Shown here: positions 18,349-25,923 of the stretch, one piece after another
How positions within the stretch are numbered: the stretch's first letter is position 1
How the letters are laid out: each line of letters starts with the position of its first letter
Notes under the pieces: model-generated
Databases searched by the model: none
What the model saw: only the letters and a program-made list of their open reading frames with translations
Told to the model about the DNA's origin: nothing
Assembly: GCA_024278555.1 (NCBI GenBank)
Contig: JAJRSX010000053.1
Span: 1 to 32,018, forward strand
Direction of reading: 5' to 3'
Source: a bacterium
Lineage (GTDB): Bacteria; CG2-30-53-67; CG2-30-70-394
DNA length: 32,018 bases
Translations under genes and position numbers: made by a program

Positions 18349-19503
18349 ATGCCACCTGCGGGCCTCTACATCCACCTCCCCTTTTGTCGTAGCCGCTGTG
18401 GGTATTGCGACTTTACCGTCGTCTCGCTCGGCGACGGCGGGCGGGTGGACGCCTACTTCGATGCCCTCCACCTCCAGCTCCGGCGGCTTGCCGCCGACCC
18501 GCCGGCGCCGGTGGCGACCCTCTACCTAGGCGGCGGCACCCCGTCGGCGGTGGCGCCGGCCCACCTCTGCCGCCTCCTCGACGAGGTGCGCACCCTCTTC
18601 GACGTCGTCCCCGACGCCGAGTTGACGGTGGAGGTGAACCCTGGGGACGGCGCGACTGCTTTTGTCCGCGAGGTGGCCGCCGCCGGGGTCAACCGCCTCT
18701 CCATCGGCGCCCAGTCCTTCAGTGATGTGGAGCTCACCCGCCTCGGCCGCCGCCACACGGTGGCGGAGATCTACCGCACGGTAGAGGCGGCGGCCGCGGC
18801 GCGGATCGACAACATCTCCCTCGACCTCATGGTCGGCCTGCCCGGCCAGGACGCGGCCCAGGTCGCGGCGAACGTGGCGGCGGTGGTCGCCACTGGCGCC
18901 CCCCACCTCTCCGCCTACCTCCTCCACCTGGAGGAGAGCGTGCCCATGGCGCGCCGGGTGCGCGCCGGCCGCCTCACCCTGCCGCCCGAGGCGTCGGTGG
19001 CGGAGCAGTACCGGACCCTCCACCGGTGCGCTGCCGAGGCGGGGCTGGCGGCGTACGAGATCTCCAACTTCGCCCGCCCCGGGGCGGCGTCGCGCCACAA
19101 CCTCGGCTACTGGCGGTGCGACCCGTGCCTCGCCGCCGGCCTCGGGGCCCACGGCATGCGTTGGCTGGCGGGCGGCGACGGCTGGGAGCGGTGGGCGAAC
19201 GAAAGCGACCTCGACCGCTTCCTCGCGGCGATCGCGGGCGGCGCCGACGGTGTCGCCACCCGCGAGACGATCACCGGCCCCACCGCCCTCGGCGAGTGGA
19301 CCATGCTCCGCCTCCGCCTGGCCGCGGGGGTGGGGCGCGCCGCCCTCGCCGCCGGCCACGGCGACGGCGCGGTGGCCTGGCTCGAGGAGCGCCTCGCCCC
19401 CTACCGAGAGCGCGGCTGGGTCGTGGAGAGCGACGCCGGCTGGCGTCTTACCGTCGACGGGTGGCTCTTCTCGGACACCGTTTTTTGCGATCTCTTCGAG
19501 TGA
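18349..19503 (+). CDS. hemW: Radical SAM heme chaperone HemW
   Basis: Binds heme and an S-adenosylmethionine-coordinated [4Fe-4S] cluster, and delivers heme to target proteins; long misannotated as oxygen-independent coproporphyrinogen oxidase. The 384-residue protein starts MPPAGLYIHLPFCRSRCGYC with the CxxxCxxC cluster motif (Cys13, 17, 20). GGGTPS (61-66) and the VEVNPGD strand follow, then NRLSIGAQSFSDVELTRLGRRH, ISLDLMVGLPGQ and the C-terminal HemN-C region (ALGEWTMLRLRLAAGV). The ATG chosen gives the canonical YIHLPFC start; the open frame extending upstream is antisense to folC and is excluded. Divergent from folC. Confidence 0.95.
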   Translation: MPPAGLYIHLPFCRSRCGYCDFTVVSLGDGGRVDAYFDALHLQLRRLAADPPAPVATLYLGGGTPSAVAPAHLCRLLDEVRTLFDVVPDAELTVEVNPGDGATAFVREVAAAGVNRLSIGAQSFSDVELTRLGRRHTVAEIYRTVEAAAAARIDNISLDLMVGLPGQDAAQVAANVAAVVATGAPHLSAYLLHLEESVPMARRVRAGRLTLPPEASVAEQYRTLHRCAAEAGLAAYEISNFARPGAASRHNLGYWRCDPCLAAGLGAHGMRWLAGGDGWERWANESDLDRFLAAIAGGADGVATRETITGPTALGEWTMLRLRLAAGVGRAALAAGHGDGAVAWLEERLAPYRERGWVVESDAGWRLTVDGWLFSDTVFCDLFE

Positions 19504-19530
19504 GGGGAGAGGCCATGCAGTCTGCTCTGC

Positions 19531-19559
19531 TTGGCCTCCCCTTTGGCCGGCGGTACGCT
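19531..19559 (+). promoter_or_regulatory. Promoter of acylphosphatase with leaderless-type spacing
   Basis: TTGGCC (19531-19536), exactly 17 nt, TACGCT (19554-19559), then 6 nt to ATG 19566. This supports 19566 as the start despite the absence of a ribosome binding site. Confidence 0.45.
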
Positions 19560-19565
19560 GGTTGG

Positions 19566-19838
19566 ATGGAGCAGCTTCATTGCTGGATTTCCGGGCGGGT
19601 GCAGGGGGTCTGGTTCCGCGCCTCGACTCGCGACGAGGGGGCACAGCTTGGCCTTACCGGCTGGGCACGCAACCTCCCGGACGGCCGGGTGGAGGTGGTC
19701 GCCCAGGGTGAGCGCGATCGGCTGGAGACGCTGTTGGCCTGGCTCCACCAGGGCCCCCCGGGCGCCCGCGTCGACACGGTGGAGCACCGTTGGGAGGCGG
19801 TGGGCGAGAGCCTCGCCGAGTTCGGCGTACGCTATTGA
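19566..19838 (+). CDS. acyP: Acylphosphatase
   Basis: Small enzyme hydrolysing acyl phosphates such as acetyl or carbamoyl phosphate. The 90-residue protein shows the full family core: CWISGRVQGVWFRASTRDEG with the phosphate-binding Arg18, and GWARNLPDGRVEVVAQG with catalytic Asn36. The usual Phe/Tyr after GV is Trp here. Length matches the family. ATG 19566 gives the classic start. An in-frame ATG at 19515 has a better Shine-Dalgarno match (GAGGGGAGAGG) and would add 17 residues not seen in the family core. I prefer 19566 on family length and the promoter spacing; both remain possible. Confidence 0.93.
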   Translation: MEQLHCWISGRVQGVWFRASTRDEGAQLGLTGWARNLPDGRVEVVAQGERDRLETLLAWLHQGPPGARVDTVEHRWEAVGESLAEFGVRY

Positions 19839-19860
19839 GCGGCCCGGGGCGGCGCCGCGG

Positions 19861-20304
19861 TCACTCCCACCGGATTCGGCTCCCCACGTCGAGGTGGTGG
19901 GCGGCGGCGGTGCCGGCGGGGAGCTCGAGGACGACCGCCGCCGGTGCCTCCGACGTGTAGGTGGGGCACTGGAGGACGACGCTCGGACACGGTGGGGCGT
20001 CGTGCTGGATGTGGACGACGCGGCCGTCGCGGTCGGCGAAGAGCATGTCCAGGGCGATGAAGCAGTTCTTCATCCAGAAGGTGCGCGGCCGCTCGTCGGC
20101 GAAGAGAAAGAGCATGCCGCGGTCGGCGGCGAGGCGGTGGCGGCCCATGAGGCCGCGCGCCTGGGCCTCCGGCGTGCGGACCACCTCGGCGTGGACGGTG
20201 AAGGGGGCGCCACCGGCGGCCGGGGTGATCCGAACGGTGAACTCCTCCGCCCGGCCGGAAGGGGCCACGAGGAGGAGGGCGAGGAGGGCGGCAGCCCCCC
20301 TCAC
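19861..20304 (-). CDS. Secreted DUF192 protein
   Basis: Function unknown. The 147-residue product has a clear Sec signal peptide ([20 protein letters not shown]) and then the DUF192 domain: [47 protein letters not shown], and [17 protein letters not shown], all characteristic. The GTG start overlaps the tatA stop by 3 nt, so it is translationally coupled to tatA, and a Tat or envelope link is possible but not shown by the sequence. DUF192 proteins are small exported proteins common in proteobacteria and archaea. Confidence 0.9.
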   Translation of the reverse strand: MRGAAALLALLLVAPSGRAEEFTVRITPAAGGAPFTVHAEVVRTPEAQARGLMGRHRLAADRGMLFLFADERPRTFWMKNCFIALDMLFADRDGRVVHIQHDAPPCPSVVLQCPTYTSEAPAAVVLELPAGTAAAHHLDVGSRIRWE

Positions 20305-20501
20305 CGGGCGTCGTGCTCCTGCTTGTCTCTCTCTTCCAGGAGGTCCGGCTCCTCCTCCTTGTCCTCGCCCTTCACCGCCTTGCGGAAGTTCTGGATCCCC
20401 TGGCCGAGCCCCGCGCCGATCTGCGGCAGCTTCTTGGCACCGAAGATGAGGACAACAACGGCGAGGATGATGAGCATCTCGCCCATGCCGAGGCCGAACA
20501 T
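20301..20501 (-). CDS. tatA: Twin-arginine translocase subunit TatA/E
   Basis: Pore-forming subunit for export of folded proteins across the inner membrane. The 66-residue protein [20 protein letters not shown] has the single N-terminal transmembrane helix. The hinge [25 protein letters not shown] then leads into the amphipathic helix and an acidic, charged tail. This is the TatA/TatE rather than TatB pattern (FG-KKLP). A GGGAG ribosome binding site precedes the ATG. No tatB or tatC lies nearby, so the rest of the system must be elsewhere. It diverges from the TPR lipoprotein with only 30 nt between starts. Confidence 0.95.
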   Translation of the reverse strand: MFGLGMGEMLIILAVVVLIFGAKKLPQIGAGLGQGIQNFRKAVKGEDKEEEPDLLEERDKQEHDAR

Positions 20502-20531
20502 AAGGGGCTCCCGAGTGAGGTAGAGGGGTGC

Positions 20532-21056
20532 ATGATAAGCCCAATGGCTCCCTTGCGACACCGCCGCTTCACGCATCTCGTCATCCTCGTCGTCGCCTGC
20601 TCCCTCCTCCCGGTGAGCGGGTGCAAGGAGCGCTCCGCCTTCGAGCTCACCAACGAGGGGCTCCTCTTGGTGCGCGGGGGCCACCAGGCCCGCGCCTTGA
20701 GGCGGTTCGAGCGGGCGATCAAGGTCGATCCGGCCTATCCGTACGGCTACTATTACGCTGCCGGGATTTACAACGGCCGACGTCAGTGGGAGCGAGCGGA
20801 GGCATACCTTCACCGTTTCTTGCGGCTCAGGCCGGATGACGCCAACGGCTGGTATACCCTCGCCTTCTGCCTCGATGGCCAGGCGCGGGACCTCCTCGGC
20901 GGTGCGGCGACCGACCTGCACGGGAGGGGGCTGCGTATCTTCGCCACCGCCCATCCGCCCGCCGGAGCGGCTGATCGCGAGCGGCTGGACGGACTCCTCG
21001 CGCGCGCCAAGGCGGCCTACGACAGGGCGGCGGCCGGCGGGTTGCCGGTCCCGTAG
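20532..21056 (+). CDS. TPR-repeat lipoprotein
   Basis: A 174-residue predicted lipoprotein. The signal peptide runs from [20 protein letters not shown] to lipobox PVSGC (Cys31). Two tetratricopeptide repeats follow (about residues 38-105): [26 protein letters not shown] and [26 protein letters not shown] less structured C-terminus ends the protein. TPR lipoproteins usually scaffold envelope complexes; the partner is unknown. Start ATG 20532 follows GAGGGG. The intergenic region shared with tatA is only 30 nt, so their promoters must lie within each other's genes or overlap. It converges on the transporter gene with a 3-nt gap. Confidence 0.8.
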   Translation: MISPMAPLRHRRFTHLVILVVACSLLPVSGCKERSAFELTNEGLLLVRGGHQARALRRFERAIKVDPAYPYGYYYAAGIYNGRRQWERAEAYLHRFLRLRPDDANGWYTLAFCLDGQARDLLGGAATDLHGRGLRIFATAHPPAGAADRERLDGLLARAKAAYDRAAAGGLPVP

Positions 21057-21059
21057 TGG

Positions 21060-22850
21060 CTACCGGGGCACCGCGTGGAGCGGCCAGAAGAGGGGGATGA
21101 GCCAGGTGGCCAGGGGCCAGAAGAGGAGCTTCAGGGGCAGTCCCATGCGCAGGAAATCGCGGTAGCGGTAGCCGCCGGGGCCGTAGACCAGGGTGTTGGT
21201 CTTGTAGCCGATGGGCGAGGCGAAGCTCGCCGAGGCGCCGAAGAGGATCGCCATGATCAGCGGTCTGGGGTCGACGCCGAGGTCGCCGGCGGTGGCGATG
21301 GCGATGGGGATCATCAACACCGCGGTGGCGTTGTTGGACATCACCTCGGTGAAGACGGTGGTGATGAGGTAGATGGCGGAGAGGATGGCGACCGGCCCGA
21401 GGGAGCCCACCGCCGCGACCAGGTAGTGGGCCACGAAGGCACCGGCGCCGGTGCGCTCCATGGCGAGGCCGAGGGCGAGGGTGCCGACGATGAGCATCAG
21501 CACTCGCCCTTCGAGGGCGCGGTAGGCGTCGTTGATCGACAGGCAGCCGGTGAGGACGAGGGTGATGGCCCCGGCGAGGGCGACGATCGGCAGGGGCAGG
21601 ATGTGGAGGGTGATGCAGGCGATGACCATCCCGATCACCGCCAGGGTGATCGGCGCCTTGGCCCGGTTGACGTACGCCTCGTGGACCCCGTCGAGGCGCA
21701 GGAACGCGTCGCTCCGCTCCGAGGCGGTGAGCGCCCCGGGGGTGCCGAAGACCAGGAGGATGTCGCCGAGGAGCAGGGGCTGGTTGGCGAGGTCGCGCCG
21801 GATGTGGCGGCCGTGGCGCATGATCCCCATCACGTGCAGCCGGTGGTGGCGGTGGAACTGCGCCTGCGCCAGGGTGCGACCCAGGAGCCGCGAGTTGGGG
21901 GTGAGGACGAGCTCGGCGAGGACCATCTCGCGCAGGTTGAACCGGAGGTTCTCGCGCGGCAGCCCTGGGAGGAGCTCCACCTCCTTGTCCCGGTGCACCT
22001 CCAGGAGGGTATTGAGATCACCGCGCACCACCAGACAGTCGCCCTCCTCGAGGATCACCGGCGGCACCATCTCCCACAGGGAGACCCCGTCGCGCACCAC
22101 GTCGAGGACCTGCAGGTGGGGGAACCGCTCGGCAAAGGTGGCGCGCAGGGGCTGGCCGAGGAGGTCGGAGTCGGCGCCGATGCGGATCTCGGTGACGTAG
22201 TGGCGGCCCCGTTTCAGGCCGAGCAGGGAGGTGGCGGTCTCGACCTTCGGCAGGAGATGGGGGGAGAGGAGGAGGATGTAACCGAGGCCGACCCCGGCCA
22301 GGATGAGGCCGATCGGGGCGAGCTCGAACATCTCGATGGGGGGCTGGCCCAGCTCCTCCACCAGCTCGGAGATGAGGATGTTGGTGGAGGTGCCGATCAG
22401 GGTGCAGCTCCCGCCGAGGATGGCGGCGAAGGAGATCGGCATGAGCAGCCGTGACGGCAGGAGCCCCCGCTCGTTGGCGATCCCGAGGATCACCGGGATG
22501 AAGACCACCACCACGGGGGTCGAGTTGACGAAGGCGGAGGCGACCGCCACCAGGACGGTGGTAAACAGGAGAAGCGTCCACTCTCCCTTGGCGGCGGCGG
22601 CGAGCCGGCGCTCCACCGCGGTCAGCGCCCCGGTGCGCAGGACCCCGGCGGCGAGGACGAACATCGCGCCGACGGTGATCACCGCCGGGTTGGCGAAGCC
22701 GGCGAGGGCCTCGTGCGGGGTGAGTACCCCGCTCATCCCGAGGAGGACCAGGAGGCCGAGGGCGATCAGGTCGTACGGCAGCCACTCGGTGGCGAACAGG
22801 ATCACCGAGGCGACACACAGGGTGAGGACGAAGCCGATCTCCGGGGTCAC
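21060..22850 (-). CDS. SLC13/DASS-type anion transporter with two RCK-C (TrkA-C) domains
   Basis: Inner-membrane transporter of the divalent anion:Na+ symporter class, probably for sulfate or a dicarboxylate; substrate not determinable. From GTG 22850 it is 596 residues. An N-terminal membrane half carries FVNSTPVVVVFIP (about 107-119) and GGSCTLIGTSTNILI (146-160). A soluble insert holds two RCK-C-like domains (about 218-290 and 303-375, each with LGxxL...G...GD.L.V patterns). The C-terminal membrane half carries EVMSNNATAVLMIPIA and SPIGYKTNTLVYGPGGYR. The duplicated SNT-like and GTSTN/GYKTN motifs are diagnostic. The GTG is chosen because MTPEIGFVLTL is the usual beginning of the family; upstream starts up to 22925 add non-membrane sequence. 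Confidence 0.9.
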   Translation of the reverse strand: MTPEIGFVLTLCVASVILFATEWLPYDLIALGLLVLLGMSGVLTPHEALAGFANPAVITVGAMFVLAAGVLRTGALTAVERRLAAAAKGEWTLLLFTTVLVAVASAFVNSTPVVVVFIPVILGIANERGLLPSRLLMPISFAAILGGSCTLIGTSTNILISELVEELGQPPIEMFELAPIGLILAGVGLGYILLLSPHLLPKVETATSLLGLKRGRHYVTEIRIGADSDLLGQPLRATFAERFPHLQVLDVVRDGVSLWEMVPPVILEEGDCLVVRGDLNTLLEVHRDKEVELLPGLPRENLRFNLREMVLAELVLTPNSRLLGRTLAQAQFHRHHRLHVMGIMRHGRHIRRDLANQPLLLGDILLVFGTPGALTASERSDAFLRLDGVHEAYVNRAKAPITLAVIGMVIACITLHILPLPIVALAGAITLVLTGCLSINDAYRALEGRVLMLIVGTLALGLAMERTGAGAFVAHYLVAAVGSLGPVAILSAIYLITTVFTEVMSNNATAVLMIPIAIATAGDLGVDPRPLIMAILFGASASFASPIGYKTNTLVYGPGGYRYRDFLRMGLPLKLLFWPLATWLIPLFWPLHAVPR

Positions 22851-22966
22851 GACGATCACTCTTGCCCGTGGCGGGCCGCCGGGCAAGCAGGGCGCCTTGG
22901 CCATTGGGCCGTCTTGCGCCGACAATGGGGGCTCGCCACGATTCCCCTCAAACGCGGCCCGATCTC

Positions 22967-23185
22967 ATGGACATCTCCCTCGGCCTCTCTCTCCCGGATA
23001 CCGACCTCGATGGCTGGCTCGTCCGTCTGCGTGACGACCACAAGCTCAAGGCCGAGGCACTCCCCCACCGTCCCGGCGGGGTCGTGGTGACCGGCACCGC
23101 CGAGGCGATCGAGGCGGCGGTGCGCCGCCTGCGCGGCGGCGGCGTGGCGGTGGAGCCTTTGGCGCCGCGCTCCGAGGCGCGGTAG
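22967..23185 (+). CDS. Small hypothetical protein
   Basis: A possible 72-residue cytoplasmic protein (MDISLGLSLPDTDLDGWLVR...), predicted alpha/beta, with no signal peptide or membrane segment. I do not recognise a family. It occupies the gap between the divergent transporter and the convergent acyltransferase. A weak promoter-like TTGCGC-17-CACGAT lies upstream, but there is no clear ribosome binding site. Codon use is similar to the neighbours, with GC-rich third positions. Its stop codon TAG overlaps the start of a REP-like repeat, as is common for real 3' ends. Moderate doubt remains that it is expressed. Confidence 0.45.
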   Translation: MDISLGLSLPDTDLDGWLVRLRDDHKLKAEALPHRPGGVVVTGTAEAIEAAVRRLRGGGVAVEPLAPRSEAR

Positions 23186-23258
23186 GAGCGAGCTTCTGCT
23201 CGCCATCGGCCCCGCCGGCCCCGGGGTCGGCATCGCCGGTGGCGAGCCGGGGCTCGCC
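23182..23258. repeat. REP-like palindromic repeat pair
   Basis: GTAGGAGCGAGCTTCTGCTCGCCAT (23182-23206 region) forms a GCGAGC-TTCT-GCTCGC hairpin and strongly resembles the GTAGGAGCGAGCTTGCTCGC-type REP of gammaproteobacteria. A second hairpin GGCGAGCC/GGCTCGCC lies at 23241-23258, in the arrangement of a paired REP unit. It sits between two convergent genes and could also help terminate transcription. Confidence 0.55.
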
Positions 23259-23270
23259 CGAGCGGGATCT

Positions 23271-23933
23271 TCACACCTCGTCGCCCAGCCCCCGGGCGAG
23301 GCTGCGGATCGCCTCGCGGATGCGGTCGGTGAAGAATGCCTGGGTCCGGCGCTCGCTCAGGGGGGTGCCGTCGGGGCGGCGGAGGTTGGTGAACTCGTCG
23401 GGCCACAGGGGAGTGCCGAAGGCGACGGTCACCCGCGCCGGACGCGGCAACGAGCTGCCCGGGGGCATCGCCTTGCGGGTGCCCTTTACGTAGCCCGGCA
23501 CCACCGGCACCCGTGCGGCCAGGGAGAGGTGGGCGACGCCGCGCTGGAAGCGGCGCAGGCGGCCGTCGGTGGAGCGGGTCCCCTCGGGAAAGATGAGCAG
23601 GACGTCGCCGCCCCGGAGCCACCCCACCAGCTCCTCCATCACCTGGTGGCCGGGGCGTTGCCGGTCGATGGGGATGCCGCCCCACTGGCGTAGGATGGTC
23701 CCGGCGACGGGATGGACGAAGAGCTCCTGCTTGGCCGGCGCCGCGTGGGGGCGGTGGATCTGACAGCCGACCACCGGCGGGTCGAGGTTGGAGACGTGGT
23801 TGGTGGCGAGGATCACCCCGCCGTGGGCCGGCAGGTTCTCACGCCCCTCCACCCGCAGGCGCAGCAAGGTGTGGAGGACGATGCGGCCGCCGACCTTCCA
23901 CGCCCCCTGGACTATCGGTCTGCGTCGCGCCAT
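23271..23933 (-). CDS. plsC: 1-acyl-sn-glycerol-3-phosphate acyltransferase
   Basis: Acylates lysophosphatidic acid in phospholipid synthesis at the inner membrane. The 220-residue protein has acyltransferase block I NHVSNLDPP (HX4D, His46 and Asp51), block II GGIPIDRQ, block III FPEGTRS (115-121), and block IV VPVVPGYVKGT. Length fits short PlsC proteins. The ATG lies 22 nt inside cmk, so it is the distal member of the aromatic operon. In many gammaproteobacteria this position is occupied by rpsA; pairing cmk with plsC occurs in other lineages. Confidence 0.95.
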   Translation of the reverse strand: MARRRPIVQGAWKVGGRIVLHTLLRLRVEGRENLPAHGGVILATNHVSNLDPPVVGCQIHRPHAAPAKQELFVHPVAGTILRQWGGIPIDRQRPGHQVMEELVGWLRGGDVLLIFPEGTRSTDGRLRRFQRGVAHLSLAARVPVVPGYVKGTRKAMPPGSSLPRPARVTVAFGTPLWPDEFTNLRRPDGTPLSERRTQAFFTDRIREAIRSLARGLGDEV

Positions 23934-24595
23934 CGCGTCACCTCCGTCAGGGCCCGGTCGAGGACCTCCGCCGCGCTCATCCCGGTCGAGTCGATCACCA
24001 CCGCGTCCGGTGCCGGTCGCAGGGGGGCGTGGGTGCGGGTGGTGTCGCGGTGGTCACGCGCCGCCTCCGCCCGGGCAAGCTCGTCGAAGTCCACCTCGAT
24101 GCCGCGTTTTTGCAGATCGCGCCACCGCCGCCGCGCCCGCTCCTCGGCGTCGGCGGTGATGAAGAGCTTTACCGCCGCATCCGGGAAGACCACCGTGCCG
24201 ATGTCGCGCCCCTCCAGGACGCCGCCGTGCTCGGCGGCGAGACCGCGCTGTGCCGCCACCAGGGCGGCGCGTACCTGCGGGTGGCGGGAGCAGCGCGACG
24301 CCCCCTCCGCCGCCTCCGGGGTGCGGATCACCTTCTCCATGGGGCGGCCGTCGACGCGCAATTGGCCCGGCGGCGGGCCGTCGAGAAAGTCGAAGCGGAG
24401 GGTCGCGGCGAGGGCACCGCAGCCGTCGCCGTCGTCCAGGTCGACCCCCGTCTCCCGCGCCAAGACCCCGACGGCGCGGTACATGGCGCCGGTGTCCACG
24501 TAGGGGAGGGCGAGGCGCGCCGCCAGGCCCCGGGCGAGGGTCGACTTGCCCACGCCCGAGGGGCCGTCGACGGCGATGATGGGGGGGGTATCCAT
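23912..24595 (-). CDS. cmk: Cytidylate kinase
   Basis: Phosphorylates CMP and dCMP. The 227-residue NMP kinase has the P-loop GPSGVGKST (11-19), YVDTGAMYRAVG (substrate region), VIRTPE and the arginine block ASRCSRHPQVRAAL. GVLEGRDIGTVVFPDA, the lid region RARRRWRDLQ, and RDHRDTTR near the C-terminus complete the signature. It starts 20 nt after the aroA stop and overlaps plsC by 22 nt. cmk directly after aroA is a widely conserved order. Confidence 0.97.
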   Translation of the reverse strand: MDTPPIIAVDGPSGVGKSTLARGLAARLALPYVDTGAMYRAVGVLARETGVDLDDGDGCGALAATLRFDFLDGPPPGQLRVDGRPMEKVIRTPEAAEGASRCSRHPQVRAALVAAQRGLAAEHGGVLEGRDIGTVVFPDAAVKLFITADAEERARRRWRDLQKRGIEVDFDELARAEAARDHRDTTRTHAPLRPAPDAVVIDSTGMSAAEVLDRALTEVTRWRDADR

Positions 24596-24615
24596 AGCGA
24601 TCAGCGTTCAGCATT

Positions 24616-25923
24616 TCAGCCGGTGGCCTTTTGGAGCAGCCGCAGGAAGCCGGGGAAGGAGGTGTCGACGCAGGCGGTGTCGTGGACCACCACCGGGCCG
24701 GTGCAGCGGCTCGCGGCGATCGCCATGGACATGGCGATGCGGTGGTCGCCGAGGCTGTCGATCCGGCCGCCCGGGAGCAGGGGGCGGCCACGCACCACCA
24801 TGCCGTCGGGCCGCTCCTCCACGTCGCCGCCGATGGCGCGGATCGCCGCGGCCATGGCGGCAATCCGGTCGCTCTCCTTCACCCTGAGCTCGGCGGCGTC
24901 GCGAAACACCGTGTCGCCGTCGGCGAAGCAGGCGGCCACCGCCAGGATGGGGAACTCGTCGATGGCCCGGACCATCAGCTCGCCGCCGATCTCGATGCCG
25001 CCGAGGCCGCCGCCGGTGACCACCAGGTCGGCGGTCGGCTCGCCCCCCTCCTCGCGCTCGCCCACCACCTCGACCCGCGCCCCCATGGCGCGCAGGCAGT
25101 CGATGAGGCCGGTGCGGGTCGGGTTCACCCCCACCCCCGCCACCGTGAGGGTCGCCCCCTCGGTGAGGGCCGCGGCGACCAGGAAGAAGGCGGCGGAGGA
25201 GAGGTCGCCGGGGACGGTGAGGTCGCACGGGGCGACCGTCTGGCCGCCGTCGATCGCCGCGCCGTCGGCGAGCAGCTCCACGTCGACGCCGAAGGCGGGG
25301 AGGATCCGCTCGGTGTGGTCGCGCGAGCGGGCCGGCTCGTGGACCGCGGTGCGGCCGGAGGCGCCGAGGCCGGCGAGGAGCACGCACGACTTCACCTGGG
25401 CGCTGGCGATCGGCGAGTGGTAGTCGATCCCGGAGAGCGGCGTGGGACGCACCGCCAGGGGCGCCCGGTCGCCGTCGCCCTCCGCGTCGATCTGCGCCCC
25501 CATCGCCCGCAGGGGGGTGAGGATCCTGCCCATCGGCCGCGAGCAGAGCGAGGCGTCGCCGGTGAGGCGGCACGCCACCCCTTGGCCGGCGACCACCCCG
25601 GTGAGCAGGCGGATGCCGGTGCCGGCGTTGCCCATGTCGAGGTCGTGGGAGGGCGCGGTGAGGCCCGCGGCGCCCACCCCCTCGATCTCCATCTCCGGCG
25701 ACCCGAGGCCGGTGACCTGCGCCCCGAGGGCGGCCATGGCGCGCGCCGTGTTCACCGTGTCCTCGCCGGTGAGGAAGCCGCGGATGTGGGAGCGGCCGGC
25801 GGCCAGCCCGGCGAGGATCGCCGCCCGGTGGGAGATCGACTTGTCGCCGGGCACCCGGAGGCGACCGCCGACCCGCAGGCCGCCGGGGACCTCCCAGCCG
25901 GAGTCACCTAGCCAGCTATTCAT
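24616..25923 (-). CDS. aroA: 3-phosphoshikimate 1-carboxyvinyltransferase (EPSP synthase)
   Basis: Condenses shikimate 3-phosphate with phosphoenolpyruvate, the step before chorismate synthase. From ATG 25923 it is 435 residues: RVPGDKSISHRA near the N-terminus (Lys28, Ser29), the DMGNAGTGIRLLTG loop, RPMGRILTPL, SAQVKSCVLLAGL, the PGDLSSAAFF segment, and RVKESDRI with GDHRIAMSMAI near the end. GNAGTG has the Gly/Ala arrangement of glyphosate-sensitive class I enzymes, but the LLTG continuation resembles class II, so I do not assign the class. The start overlaps tyrA by 8 nt. Confidence 0.97.
   Translation of the reverse strand: MNSWLGDSGWEVPGGLRVGGRLRVPGDKSISHRAAILAGLAAGRSHIRGFLTGEDTVNTARAMAALGAQVTGLGSPEMEIEGVGAAGLTAPSHDLDMGNAGTGIRLLTGVVAGQGVACRLTGDASLCSRPMGRILTPLRAMGAQIDAEGDGDRAPLAVRPTPLSGIDYHSPIASAQVKSCVLLAGLGASGRTAVHEPARSRDHTERILPAFGVDVELLADGAAIDGGQTVAPCDLTVPGDLSSAAFFLVAAALTEGATLTVAGVGVNPTRTGLIDCLRAMGARVEVVGEREEGGEPTADLVVTGGGLGGIEIGGELMVRAIDEFPILAVAACFADGDTVFRDAAELRVKESDRIAAMAAAIRAIGGDVEERPDGMVVRGRPLLPGGRIDSLGDHRIAMSMAIAASRCTGPVVVHDTACVDTSFPGFLRLLQKATG

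Noticed and set aside
19515-19565. Upstream ATG for acylphosphatase at 19515
   Set aside because: It has a good Shine-Dalgarno match but adds 17 residues outside the family core; kept only as an alternative start.
21075-22454. A 459-codon plus-strand frame opposite the transporter
   Set aside because: Composition (Glu, Gly, Asp, His runs) is that of an antisense shadow of a membrane-protein gene; the minus strand has clear DASS motifs.
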